Assembly: GCA_947561395.2 (NCBI GenBank)
Contig: OX387185.1
Span: 41,860,602 to 41,924,601, forward strand
Reading direction: 5' to 3'
Origin: Buxus sempervirens
Taxonomy: Eukaryota; Streptophyta; Magnoliopsida; Buxales; Buxaceae
Length of the DNA: 64,000 nucleotides
Below the pieces are notes generated by a model that saw only the letters and a list, made by a program, of their open reading frames with translations, was not told the origin of the DNA and made no database searches. The position numbers and the translations under genes are program-made. Within the stretch, counting starts at the first letter, position 1; each line of letters begins with the position of its first letter. Of the stretch, positions 23,488 through 33,123 are shown piece after piece.

Positions 23488-23679
23488 GCCTAAGGGTTAA
23501 CCAGCACACGGCGCTCCCGCCACTGTGCAGGTATTTGAGTGTCTAATGTACGCGACCTTACTCTACAAGCGAGGAGGCTGTTCGATACAAGCGAGGAGGC
23601 TGTTCGCTATGACTTGAACATGCGATGTCCTTCAAGCTGCAATGGAATAATCTTACCGTTGTGCGAATAACTCACCCTC
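23488..23679 (-). mobile_element. Au-like SINE, copy 2, with an internal duplication
   Basis: Orthologous to the SINE at 15755-15923. It differs by a short tandem duplication of ACAAGCGAGGAGGCTGTTCG (about 23566-23610) that copy 1 lacks. Confidence 0.75.
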
Positions 23680-24996
23680 GTTAACTCTATTTTGACTATT
23701 TTATAAAATACCTTAGAAGTAAATGATTTAAGAAGAAATGGATTTTTTGACATTCCATTTTACTATTCTTTAAACATTAAAAATTGAATAAATATTAATT
23801 AAAAAATGCTAATAATTTAGCAGATGTTTTTTACTGTTGCAACTACTATTAGGTGGCATATCTCTATGACTAGCCTTGTGGAACTTGGATGGTGTTTGGG
23901 AACAGGAATCAAACACATGTAACAACTATATATTTTGAGTGTTGTGTTACCCCCAGACACGCCTTCACTGAACAGCTGTGAGATAAAGTCTCGTAGCATA
24001 TAACTGAGCATACGAGTTATCATTCCAGGCATAAATGTACTCAATTTATATTGAAGAAGTCACTTGCACCAACTCTTGGGATGGATAGACACTCCACTCG
24101 ACACCAGTGACCTGCCAACCGGCCTAGTCTAACGTGGGTTTGGATTGACTGTTTCAATCAGTATGTTGGCTTCGGATTGGACCTGTCAACACAAAGCAAC
24201 CCGAAAATAAATTTTGTATACTAGAATATTATGCTAATAATAGCTGTGGCTACTCAGTCTTTGCTCTTTTAATATAGATTATGAAAAAGGATTAAGTTAT
24301 GGAAGACTTTTTATATTTAAATTAATATTTCAAGTTTCTTAGCCTCTAATGATGTAAATTGAGGCCTTGATGGCAAGTAGAGTCTTTTAGGACTTTTTTT
24401 AATTATATTTTAATTCATGTTACTCTAATTCTATCTTAATGATTATCGTCTTATTGTGTTTGTCAAGGGTGTGATATTAAAATAAATTGAAAAATAGAAT
24501 TCATGTTACTCTAATTCTATCTTAATGATTATTTTCGCTTGTAACAATTTCAATTTTATTTAGAAGTTTAAACTATTTTAACATGTTTAAATGGGTTGAT
24601 GAGTTAAAGCAGGTTAGGTTGGGACATTCCAACCCGGGTTCTGTTTGAGCCTTGACCCGTTAACCACCCGCATCAACCCGCCTGGACCCAACCCATTTCC
24701 ACCTCTATCTATGATATGATTGGTAGACCATTTGATAGCACATATTGGCTATTAGAATATTGATAATCTGATCATATATGTCAAGGGTTTTGAAATTGGG
24801 GTGTAACTTGGTCCTCGTTAAAACCGAGAACCAACTGAGGGTTGGGTAAAGTCGGTTTGCAATTCGGTTTTGGTTTTAAAATCTATAAACCAAATTAGTT
24901 TTGGTTTGGTTGTAGATTAATATTTTATTAAAACAAACCAAATTGAAACCCTGACTTGAAAATATGCTTTAATACATTGAATCTGTATATATATAT

Positions 24997-25180
24997 ACTA
25001 ATATATAAAGAGAACAGCCCAGATTCAGGCCTAATAATCCATACCCAAATCACCCTTCGAAATTTTCCTATTTTACCGATTAGTTATGCCACATCAGCAT
25101 AATCAAACCGCATTGTGATTTGGACTCCCCCACAAAGGTGTTTTGAAATTTGCTATACGCGTAGCGCGTGCAGTCCCTTA
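24997..25180 (+). mobile_element. Short insert specific to copy 2, Helitron-like
   Basis: Absent from the matching point in copy 1 (near 17650). It opens ACTAATATATAAAGAGAAC, resembling the 5' start of plant Helitrons. Near its 3' end is a small hairpin, ACGCG-TAG-CGCGT, followed by GCAGTCCCTTA. It has no terminal inverted repeat and no obvious target duplication. The 3' end is not the canonical CTRR, so the call is tentative. Confidence 0.4.
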
Positions 25181-25464
25181 ATACATATATGTTTGGTTTG
25201 GATATGGGTTAACAATCACAAAACCTAAGTCTATCCTTGGGTTGATGTCAACCCGGACCAAACCATACCAAGTTGCACCCCTAGTTGAAATCATGATATT
25301 GGTGGGGTGAATTTGATAACCTAGTGTTTTCAATTAGTTTGGGTTATATGGGGCTCAATATTAGACCCAAGTTGACTTGCAAAAGGTGATCGAATTTAAT
25401 GGGTATTACAATTAATTTAAAGAAAAGTATCAGAAAAAATAAGACAAGTGAAGGCTTGTGTATG

Positions 25465-25806
25465 CAGGGGCGGAGCTACGTAATTGTTATGGTCAGGGGC
25501 CTCTGAAATTTTTTTTAATGTTTTTAATGAAAAAAAACATTTTTCACCCCTCCTGAAATTTCTATTTTGCCCCTCTTGACTCAAATGATAAACAAATCCC
25601 ACAAGATTTGGTGAACGAAGCATACGACTCTCTCTACTCTCGACTATCGACTGCTTCTTCGCTCAATCGCTCTCTTTCCTTGTCGTCTTCGCTCAATCGC
25701 TTTCCTTTCTCATTACACATTATTATAATTTATTTAAATTAAATTTTAATATTTTTATGCTTCATAGATCTACCCCTCCTCAGTTAAAATCCTCACTACG
25801 CCCCTA
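25465..25806. mobile_element. hAT MITE with exact 8-bp target duplication (TGTGTATG)
   Basis: This 342-bp element is flanked by TGTGTATG (25457-25464 and 25807-25814). The left end is CAGGGGCGGAGCTACG; the right end is CCTCACTACGCCCCTA. It is the same insertion as 17939-18300 carried by the other large-repeat copy. Confidence 0.85.
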
Positions 25807-25814
25807 TGTGTATG

Positions 25815-26267
25815 TACTTAACAAAGTCTTTAGATCTGAATTAAAATGGCAAAATTTGACCTAAAACAACAACTTGGCTATAACAACTAAGCCTTTATAT
25901 TTTAAAGATCTTAGGTGCTTGTGTTAATAGTTCTTGTCTTTGTTTCTTAATGATAGCAATTCTCAAGAGAGGATTCAGCTTGTTGGCATTGAATGCACCT
26001 GTTAGTCTTTTGTTGCTATTATAAAGTGAACTACCCAAATTTTGTTGTAAATGCTCCCTTAACAGTAGAGCTGTATATCTAGCACGGACAACCCAAAGCC
26101 CGTCCAACCCATCCCAAATAACAGCTCGAACTGAGTATTGAGTTTGTGTATGGGTTGGGCTTGGGCTTCATTTCTAGCTCGAAGTCAAATTTGGGTTGGG
26201 TTAGGGTTCAACCTATACAACCCGAAAAGCCCGAAAAGCTCAAAGTTAATATTAACTTTATGTATAC

Positions 26268-26339
<72 letters not shown>

Positions 26340-26930
26340 TATAGATATATATATATATATTTATTTATTTATTTATATATATATTTACCATTATTTTTTA
26401 TTTTCTTTTACATTGTCAGTGTAGTTATATATGCAATCAACTATTAAACATAAATTTACTAACATGTGATAATTAGTTTATGAATTTACTCTCAGAGAAA
26501 TAATTTTATACTCACATACATACACATATATGCTATAATAAATGTGATATTTGGGAGCACATACTCGACAAGAAGGATTGTGCAAAACTGAAAATTTAGT
26601 GAGCCAATATTATATTTTAAAAATAATTTTTTATAAAAATAAATAAATTAAATTTTTTTTTTTCAAATTCAAGGAACCAATCAAGAGGCATTTATAACAA
26701 ACAAACATAAAAGTATATAGATAGATGATTTATTTAATGATATTCCAACATTTGCAATTATAACAAAAATTGAAAAAGAAAATTCAAAATCTTACATTTT
26801 GTTTGGGCTAATCCGTACCCAGCCCGAACTCAAATAAAAATGTTTGGGTTGAGATTGGGTTTAATGAGTTTAGGTTAGGGCAGGCCAATGATGCTAAGCC
26901 CGAACTCTCATAACTTGCCCTACTTATACC
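25815..26930. other. AT-rich region with hAT-like remnants and a (TA)n tract
   Basis: 26063-26250 carries phrases such as TAGAGCTGTATATCTAGCAC, ACAACCCAAAGCCCG and GGGTTGGGCTTGGGC. 26810-26925 carries complementary phrases (AGCCCGAACTC, GGGTTGAGATTGGG). This looks like the two arms of an old non-autonomous hAT element around an AT-rich middle, but I could not fix its ends. No gene seen. Confidence 0.35.
26273..26384. repeat. (TA)n microsatellite with GATA/TTTA variants
   Basis: A nearly pure TA run of about 60 bases (from about 26273), followed by GATATAGATATA and more TA and TTTA units. Confidence 0.95.
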
Positions 26931-27614
26931 TAGGGCTGTTCATGGGCTTGGTCATGCCATGGTTGACCATAGGGCTGGGATTGATTTTTAAAATGGACGA
27001 GCTTGGTCAAAAATAAAAAATGTCAGGTTGGCGTTTAACTATTAAATTGGTTTTTCCATTTTACTATTTAATTAATACTTTCTTTTTTAAGCTTAAACTA
27101 CTTATATCTACTCCATAAATCATTATTCTTCCTTCTCTTCTTCAAAATGGTGATACTTTTTGTTGGCAACTGAAATTTCCCCCTAACAAATTTTTTTTTT
27201 AATTATCATAAAAATAAAAAATTAGTATTTTTGCCATCTTTTGAAGTGTAAAATTAGATGTCTAAATAATTATTGTTGGGATGAAATCGTCTGCTGCAGG
27301 ACATGTGTAGCATCCCATGGATGCTATGAATATCAAATAAAAAAAAAAGTGAAATGTCTTTTCACCTTTTTTAATTTAAAAAATGCAGCATCCATGGGAT
27401 ACTGCACCGTTTGCCGCAGGATCATTGTGGCAGACGATATCATCCCATTATTGTTGGGCGGGTTTGGTTGGGCTTGGGCATTTAAGTGTGTTCATTGAAC
27501 GGGCTTGGTCATTAATCACAAGCTTGATCATCCGGCTAGGCGAGCTTGGACAAAGGGCATATCACTTATATGTGACCTTTGGCCCAGTCCGAACCCGCCC
27601 AATGATCAGCCCTA
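26931..27614. mobile_element. hAT non-autonomous element, TSD CTTATACC/CTTACACC
   Basis: The left end TAGGGCTGTTCATGGGC matches the reverse complement of the right end, TAGGGCTGATCATTGGGC. The flanks are CTTATACC (26923-26930) and CTTACACC (27615-27622), an 8-bp hAT-sized target duplication with one difference. No transposase frame. It carries a complete Mutator-type MITE inside (27278-27446). Confidence 0.8.
27278..27446. mobile_element. Mutator-type MITE with exact 9-bp target duplication
   Basis: This 169-bp insert is flanked by ATTATTGTT on both sides (27269-27277 and 27447-27455); 9 bp is the Mutator target length. The ends are GGGATGAAATCGTCTGC and, reverse-complemented, GGGATGATATCGTCTGCC. 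Similarity continues inward to AGTATCCCATGGATGCT / AGCATCCCATGGATGCT, so the inverted repeats cover much of the element. Confidence 0.9.
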
Positions 27615-27622
27615 CTTACACC

Positions 27623-29046
27623 TTTACTTTAAAGTTTAAAAGACATAAATGGCCCCCTTGCAATAACTATTTGTCGATTGTGTACATACAATATTGCACA
27701 TGCCATTACCAGTGTTTGATACAACTATTCTAATCCTTTTAAACTTGAATATGTGTTTTACAAAGAGAAAAAAATAGTGCATTTTTCCTAAAGCTTGGAA
27801 ATATGAAACAATGGAAGATCCGGTGTTTGAAACAAGAGTTTGGCGACACATTTTCATTGCTAGTTACATATGTAAGAGATATGATAATGTAAATCAAAGA
27901 TGTATATAGATCTTAAATGGGCTAGTCCAACACTAGGGTTGCTAAACGGGTCGACCCAGGCCCGTTTAGCGCGGGCCAGGCGGGTCATGGCACACCCGGC
28001 CCATTTTCTATAAACCCCAGGAGGCAGGTCGTGCCGAGCTGCCATAGGGCTTGGGTATAAAATTGTTTCTTTTTAAAACAAAGGAAAATTAGAAAAAAAA
28101 TAGTAAAAAATCATAAAAAATTCTGAAAAATATGTTTATTATTCACAAAATTGTCTTACACATATTAGGATAGATTTTGCTCAAAAAAATATAAATTAAT
28201 TAATTATTACAAGTACAACTTTGCAAATACAACAATAGTAACCTAATTTATAACTTTCTTAGAGTCTTGTTAAAAGTTTGGCCAATGGTTGGCCTAGGGA
28301 CTCCCTCATGTGAGCACTCAGCCGAGTCTACCAGCCATTGGCCAAAACTTTGAACAAGACTCTAATAAAGTAACAAGAGAAGAATAAGAGATTGTAGAAA
28401 AGGTGTGGTTTGGAATGGAAAAGGTTAGGCCTATTTATAGAAAACCAAAAGTGGCTTTTTACCACCTCTACCCTCCAATATGACTGTTATTTGGCAATTG
28501 GAATGGTGGAAATGGTCATTTACAGTCAATTACAAGCATACCCCCCCCCCCCCCCCCTAATATGGCTATTGGGGGGGGGGGGGTAAAACAGTCAAAAAGG
28601 GAGAAAAAAATCACTTTTTGAGGGTTAAATGGGGCTAGCCCTTGGCGGGCCGGCACGCGTGGGCCCAACGGCAGGCACAGCGGCAGGGTTCAGAACTGTT
28701 GGTTAATGTCGAACTTGTTAAAATTTGATTCGAATTCGAATCAAATTTGGAATCATGTATAAGAGATCCATCAAATAATCGGTTCGAATTTGGATATCAG
28801 TATTTCTTATTGGATCTTAGCAAATTCGTACCGAATTCAACCGATTTATAGTCCTAGTCTTGCATGTTATATTATTTACAAATACCTGTATGGTAACTAT
28901 ATCACGGGCCAAGGTCATACATACATTGCTGGATGGATGGCTGTGGAAGCACGGCAACATTTCTTTCAAAGTACATGGATGAGTGTAGGAGAAAATTGTA
29001 GACGAGGCCAACCCATCGCAAGCTAACAATAATTGGTTAATGCCGG
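27623..29046. other. Repeat-derived intergenic stretch
   Basis: It contains GC-rich phrases (27945-28045 and 28625-28690) that look like the arms of another non-autonomous element, a self-complementary pair GGCCAATGG (28281) / CCATTGGCC (28335), and the poly-C/poly-G feature at 28541-28583. No terminal duplication could be fixed and no coding signal is visible. The last five bases (GCCGG, 29042-29046) are the left target duplication of the next element. Confidence 0.35.
28541..28583. repeat. C17 - 13-nt spacer - G13 inverted homopolymers
   Basis: Seventeen C (28541-28557), then TAATATGGCTATT, then thirteen G (28571-28583). The flanks continue the symmetry (CATA/GTAA only partly). It could form a G/C hairpin or G-quadruplex/i-motif. 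Confidence 0.9.
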
Positions 29047-32000
29047 TGTAGACACCCCAAAATTGCACGATTTTTGATAAATCTTGAAGGAGAGAAATAT
29101 CTTATTGGAATTTTCAATTCTTAGCATTGGGTTTGAGATCCCCTTAACCCATTTGAATCCAAAACTGAGATTTTTAATCTCAGGCCCCTGTTCTCTAGGA
29201 TTCTTTGTCAACAATCAAGAGTAAAAATGCTAAGTACTAAAACAATGACAAGGGGACACAAGATTTAACGAGGAAACCCTAGACAATTATCTAGGTAAAA
29301 CCTCGGGTCCTTTTGGAGGAAGACCAGGCCTGGAAACAATTTCATTACTATGAAATGTACTTTACAAATTGTTCAGACATACAACGAACTGTAACAAACT
29401 AAAGATTAACTCACAAAGTTGATTCCACAACCTTTGTCAGCAAGACTTTGATCTTCAACCTTTTCAGCAGTCTCAAGGCTTCACACGATCACTATGTGAC
29501 CGCTCAAATTGCCCATTCCAATCTTTAACAAATCTGGAATGTTACTTCTCTGAAAGCTTTCTCAGTCTTCCAGAAATCTGCAGCAACCTCACCGCACTGA
29601 TCTCCTCCAGCTCCCCTCTTCACCAAGCTCTTTTGGACGAAAATCAGCTTCCCAGAACCTCCAAGATCCTTTAAATCAAAGGTTCTTAACCACCTTGAAA
29701 ACTGCTCTAACAACTTGTAACAACCTGTAACTGATTTTAAACCAACCCAACTGAATCTCATAACAACCTGGGATTTCAGTTGGGCCTGTAGCTACAGTAG
29801 GTTACAATTAACTCTGCCAGTAGCACACAAAAGCCACATTCACACATCCATACTCAAATTTTAACTTTTCATCATTCATTTAATACAACACTTTTATCAT
29901 TCAATCACACACAGAATTTTTAACAGATTTCAATAAGGATTGTCATGCAATTTGTCACATGGGGTAATATATTTTCCCAACAAAAACCACCAAGGAAAAG
30001 GCCCAAATTCAATTTTTTGTGCAAAGTCAAACTTTTTCCGGTTGAATTTTGTTGACTTTTGACTCCAGAAAATGAAATATTTTTTTAAGCAAGATTTCAA
30101 GATAATTTTTCCCGGTAATCAGGTTTTTAGCCATGTTATTGCATAAATGAATTTTTTGAGATTTTAAATCTTGACAAATACCTTGGTATTAACATGTTGA
30201 ATCTTTTTACCGGACCTAAAAAATCGGAATTTAGCCTGGAACTGAAAAGTTGACTTTTTATTCACTTGGAATTTGGGTCTAGAACTATTTTTAATAGATT
30301 CAAATTGGGGGGGGGGGGGGTGTTTGCTTATTTACATGTAATATCTTAAGTAAATGGAGATTAAAAAATACGAGGACATTTATTTAAATGATATTACATG
30401 TAAATAAATATTGCCTATGCAGAAACAGGTCAAAAAAGTGTAAAATTTGGTAAAACATGCAATGCCCGCATTTTATCGGCGGTCTGGTCGTGCCTGCGTT
30501 TGATATACGGTCATGCCATGACCGCATTATATATACGGGCACGGGTTTTTTTTGAATGAATTCGTCATTTTTCGATTTCTGAGCCTTATCTACACTTAAA
30601 TCTCTCTCTGAGAGATTCGAATCCTCTTGTTTATCCTCTGTGGTTTAATGGATTTACATTAAATCCTTTTTTAACTCAATTGGAAGATTTTGGCATATCC
30701 CTTAGACCAACCATGCCCCTGGGTTTGCCTATAAATAGAGGGCCTCTCCTCAAGCAAATGGCCAAGAATCTGAAGCCTGAAGAGCTCCAAGTGAAAAAGG
30801 GAACCCCTGCTTTTTTGCTTTCTCAATTCAGATAAGTCCCTTTTCTCTTTTATTTTATGTTTTTAATTCTAGAGATAGTTAGATCTTCTCCATTTCTGTA
30901 GAATAAGGCCTTCTTATGTTTGTATCCCCAAACCTGCCTCCAAGTACCTCAAGACTCCTCTCTAGCCGTAAAACGTGAAGAGAGAGCTAGGAGAAAGGGG
31001 AACAGGTGGATTCTTAGAATAGAACCTTATAATCTGTTCTTATCTTTCGTTTGTAGAATAAGGCCTCTTGTTTGTGTTTGTATCCGCAAACCTACCTTCA
31101 AGTACCTCAAGACTCCTCTCTAGCCATAAAACGTGAAGAGAGAGCTAGAGGAAAAGAAAATAGGTGGATCCGTAGGGTAGACCCCTATGTGCTATAATCT
31201 GTGATATGTGGTTTTTATTGCCCTGTTGATGTTATGTGAGTGTTTTATTTTGAATCTGGAGGGATTCTATGAATCCATGATGTTTATAGCATGAGATCCC
31301 CACTTTCTTCCACAGTTTGGATTTTTCACACCATGGCACTTACCTCACTGTTTTCTTGATTTTGGTGATATTTGGCTAGGATTTTGGATCTACCATGATC
31401 TATATGGTAAATCTGAAACCAAAAGCCTGAAAATAACCTATAGGGTTTCATGATGTGATTTTGAATTGGTTTTAATTTTAGAGAGAGGATCCTATAGTCT
31501 AAACTCTCCCTTTTGATGTTTTTTTATCAACATGGGTTGAATGAGAGATCTGGATCAGATCTTTACCCTAAAGAACTTTACTCTTCAATGTTTTAATCAA
31601 GAGATTTCAATCTGGTTTTTCAACATTTTAATGGTTTAGCCTAAAGCTAGTTTTTCAAGTTTCACTTTAGGATGGTTTTCTTTGATCTTTATCTCAATTT
31701 TATTTCAATCATGAAACCCTTAGAATGGTATGATCATATTGAAGGTTCTAAATTAATCGGGCTATTCATATGAAAAACCATACACTTTTGTCACTTTTAT
31801 GATTTTTTTTCTTTATTAAGAAAGCTTTCTTTATTTTTAACATGAACAATGCCTGGCAACCACCTTGTGTGGATGAATAGGGGTGCCTAACACCTTCTCT
31901 TGTTCATAATATAATCCCCTTACCCATCTCTGGTTGTTTTTGTTTTTTATTTTAAACTAGAGTTATTTTTACTCTAATTTCTGTCTCCTTTATTTGATTT

Positions 32001-32109
32001 GATGGTTTTGGTGTCCATTCGCACCTAAACAAAATGGTGGCGACTCCTTGTTTTAATGAATCTCGTGTGATGATTAGGCAGTCATTAAATTGATTTTCCA
32101 TGTCTCACA
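29047..32109 (+). mobile_element. Solo LTR, Tat/Ogre-like, TSD GCCGG, with a younger LTR inside
   Basis: Starts TGTAGACACCCC and ends ...CATGTCTCACA, flanked by GCCGG on both sides (29042-29046 and 32110-32114). A TATA box (TATAAATAG) lies at about 30730. About 200 bases upstream is a perfect palindrome (CGGTCATG-C-CATGACCG, 30508-30524). A roughly 140-bp stretch (about 30905-31020 and 31045-31165) is duplicated downstream of the TATA box. A TGGCGACTCC-type phrase near the 3' end is shared with the other LTRs of this superfamily. Without the 822-bp inner insertion it is about 2.2 kb. Confidence 0.88.
29166..29982 (-). mobile_element. Solo LTR, Ty1/copia-like, TSD AAAAC
   Basis: This 817-bp LTR, in minus orientation, begins TGTTGGGAAAATATATTACC (read on minus) and ends ...AAAAATCTCA. 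It is flanked by AAAAC on both sides (29161-29165 and 29983-29987). The TGTTGGGAA start and an 'ACAAGATTTAACGAGG' phrase are typical of copia LTRs; the superfamily call is by resemblance. It inserted into the older Tat/Ogre-like solo LTR. Confidence 0.8.
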
Positions 32110-33123
32110 GCCGGACTTGAGATGGCACACGACAGGGCTCAGAATTGTTGAAGCCCAAGATTACATGCCTTACATGTGCTTGGGCCATGGGCCCACCTGT
32201 GTACATGTGCACACCTAAATCTACCTAGATTGCACATGTGGCGCACGTGGGTTCGTGCGTGTCTCGGGACATTTGGAGTTGCCACTGTCTGAGAGGTGCA
32301 GGCAAACACGGGGATTGCCTATCCGGGTCTAAGTCTGGTCTGCAGCTTATTAAAGATCTAGCTAAATCCTTGGTTACGTCCGGGGAAGTCCGAAAACATC
32401 CCGGCCCGCTTCGTCGGTTTGACGGGTCCCTCGGGTCTCCCTGGTTTTTGAGTCAAGTTTCACCCTTTCCTAGACCAGCATGTGTCTTTTTAGTCTGGAG
32501 GTGTGGGCCTCTTTTATTTCCTTTTTTTTATCTTTTTATTTTGGTTATGTGGGTCGGATACGGGCCCCATTGGAAGGCCGTGGATTGCCAAGATTGGGCT
32601 TGGACCAGAGTCCCAGTAGGGTTATTGGGTAACCCTTATTGGTTTGTTTATTAAATCAGTTAAGTATTTTAATGGCTTAGTGGGTTTGGATTTGGCTCAA
32701 TAGCAATTATGCAAGTGGCCTTGGGCCCGTTTGTTGAAAACGGGCTCAGTTTGGGCCCGTCAACATGTGGGCCCTATAGGTGGGCCCATTTAGGCCCACA
32801 GTCTAAAAAAATGAGCTTGGGGTATCCCAAATAGTTTAATGGGTCAGGGCTTGCTGGTTCGGGTCGGATCAAGTCCAGCCGGGTCCAAAAAACACATTTT
32901 TAAGTATTTTGAAACTGACCGCATTTACCATGCGGTTTGGTCTGAACCGCAGATGTAATGCGGTTCAGACCGGACTGCAGATCAAGTGCGGTCACTGCTG
33001 AACCGCACTTGCAGTGCGGTTTACATTCGATTTTACATTTTTACGCCGAAAACGCGCGGGAACCACTTTGGTTGGCTTCTTGAGGTGTTCGGCAACTTCT
33101 GTTGGGATTTTTAGCTCGCCCGT

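Larger units (their letters stand above)
23345..25814. repeat. Large direct repeat, copy 2 (about 2.5 kb)
   Basis: Counterpart of 15605-18300 in the same orientation. It has one version of the unit that is tandemly duplicated in copy 1, an extra short insert at about 24997-25180, and an internal duplication in its SINE. It ends with the hAT MITE and its right-hand TSD at 25807-25814. Similarity with copy 1 is high but with many small differences, so the copies separated long ago. Confidence 0.8.

Noticed and set aside
15605-25814. The two large direct repeats as LTRs of one element
   Set aside because: No TG...CA ends, no primer-binding site or polypurine tract, no coding region between them, and the sequence between is a different LTR-like fragment with its own nested solo LTR.
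26138-26424. Open frames rich in alternating Tyr-Ile
   Set aside because: They are translations of a (TA)n microsatellite.
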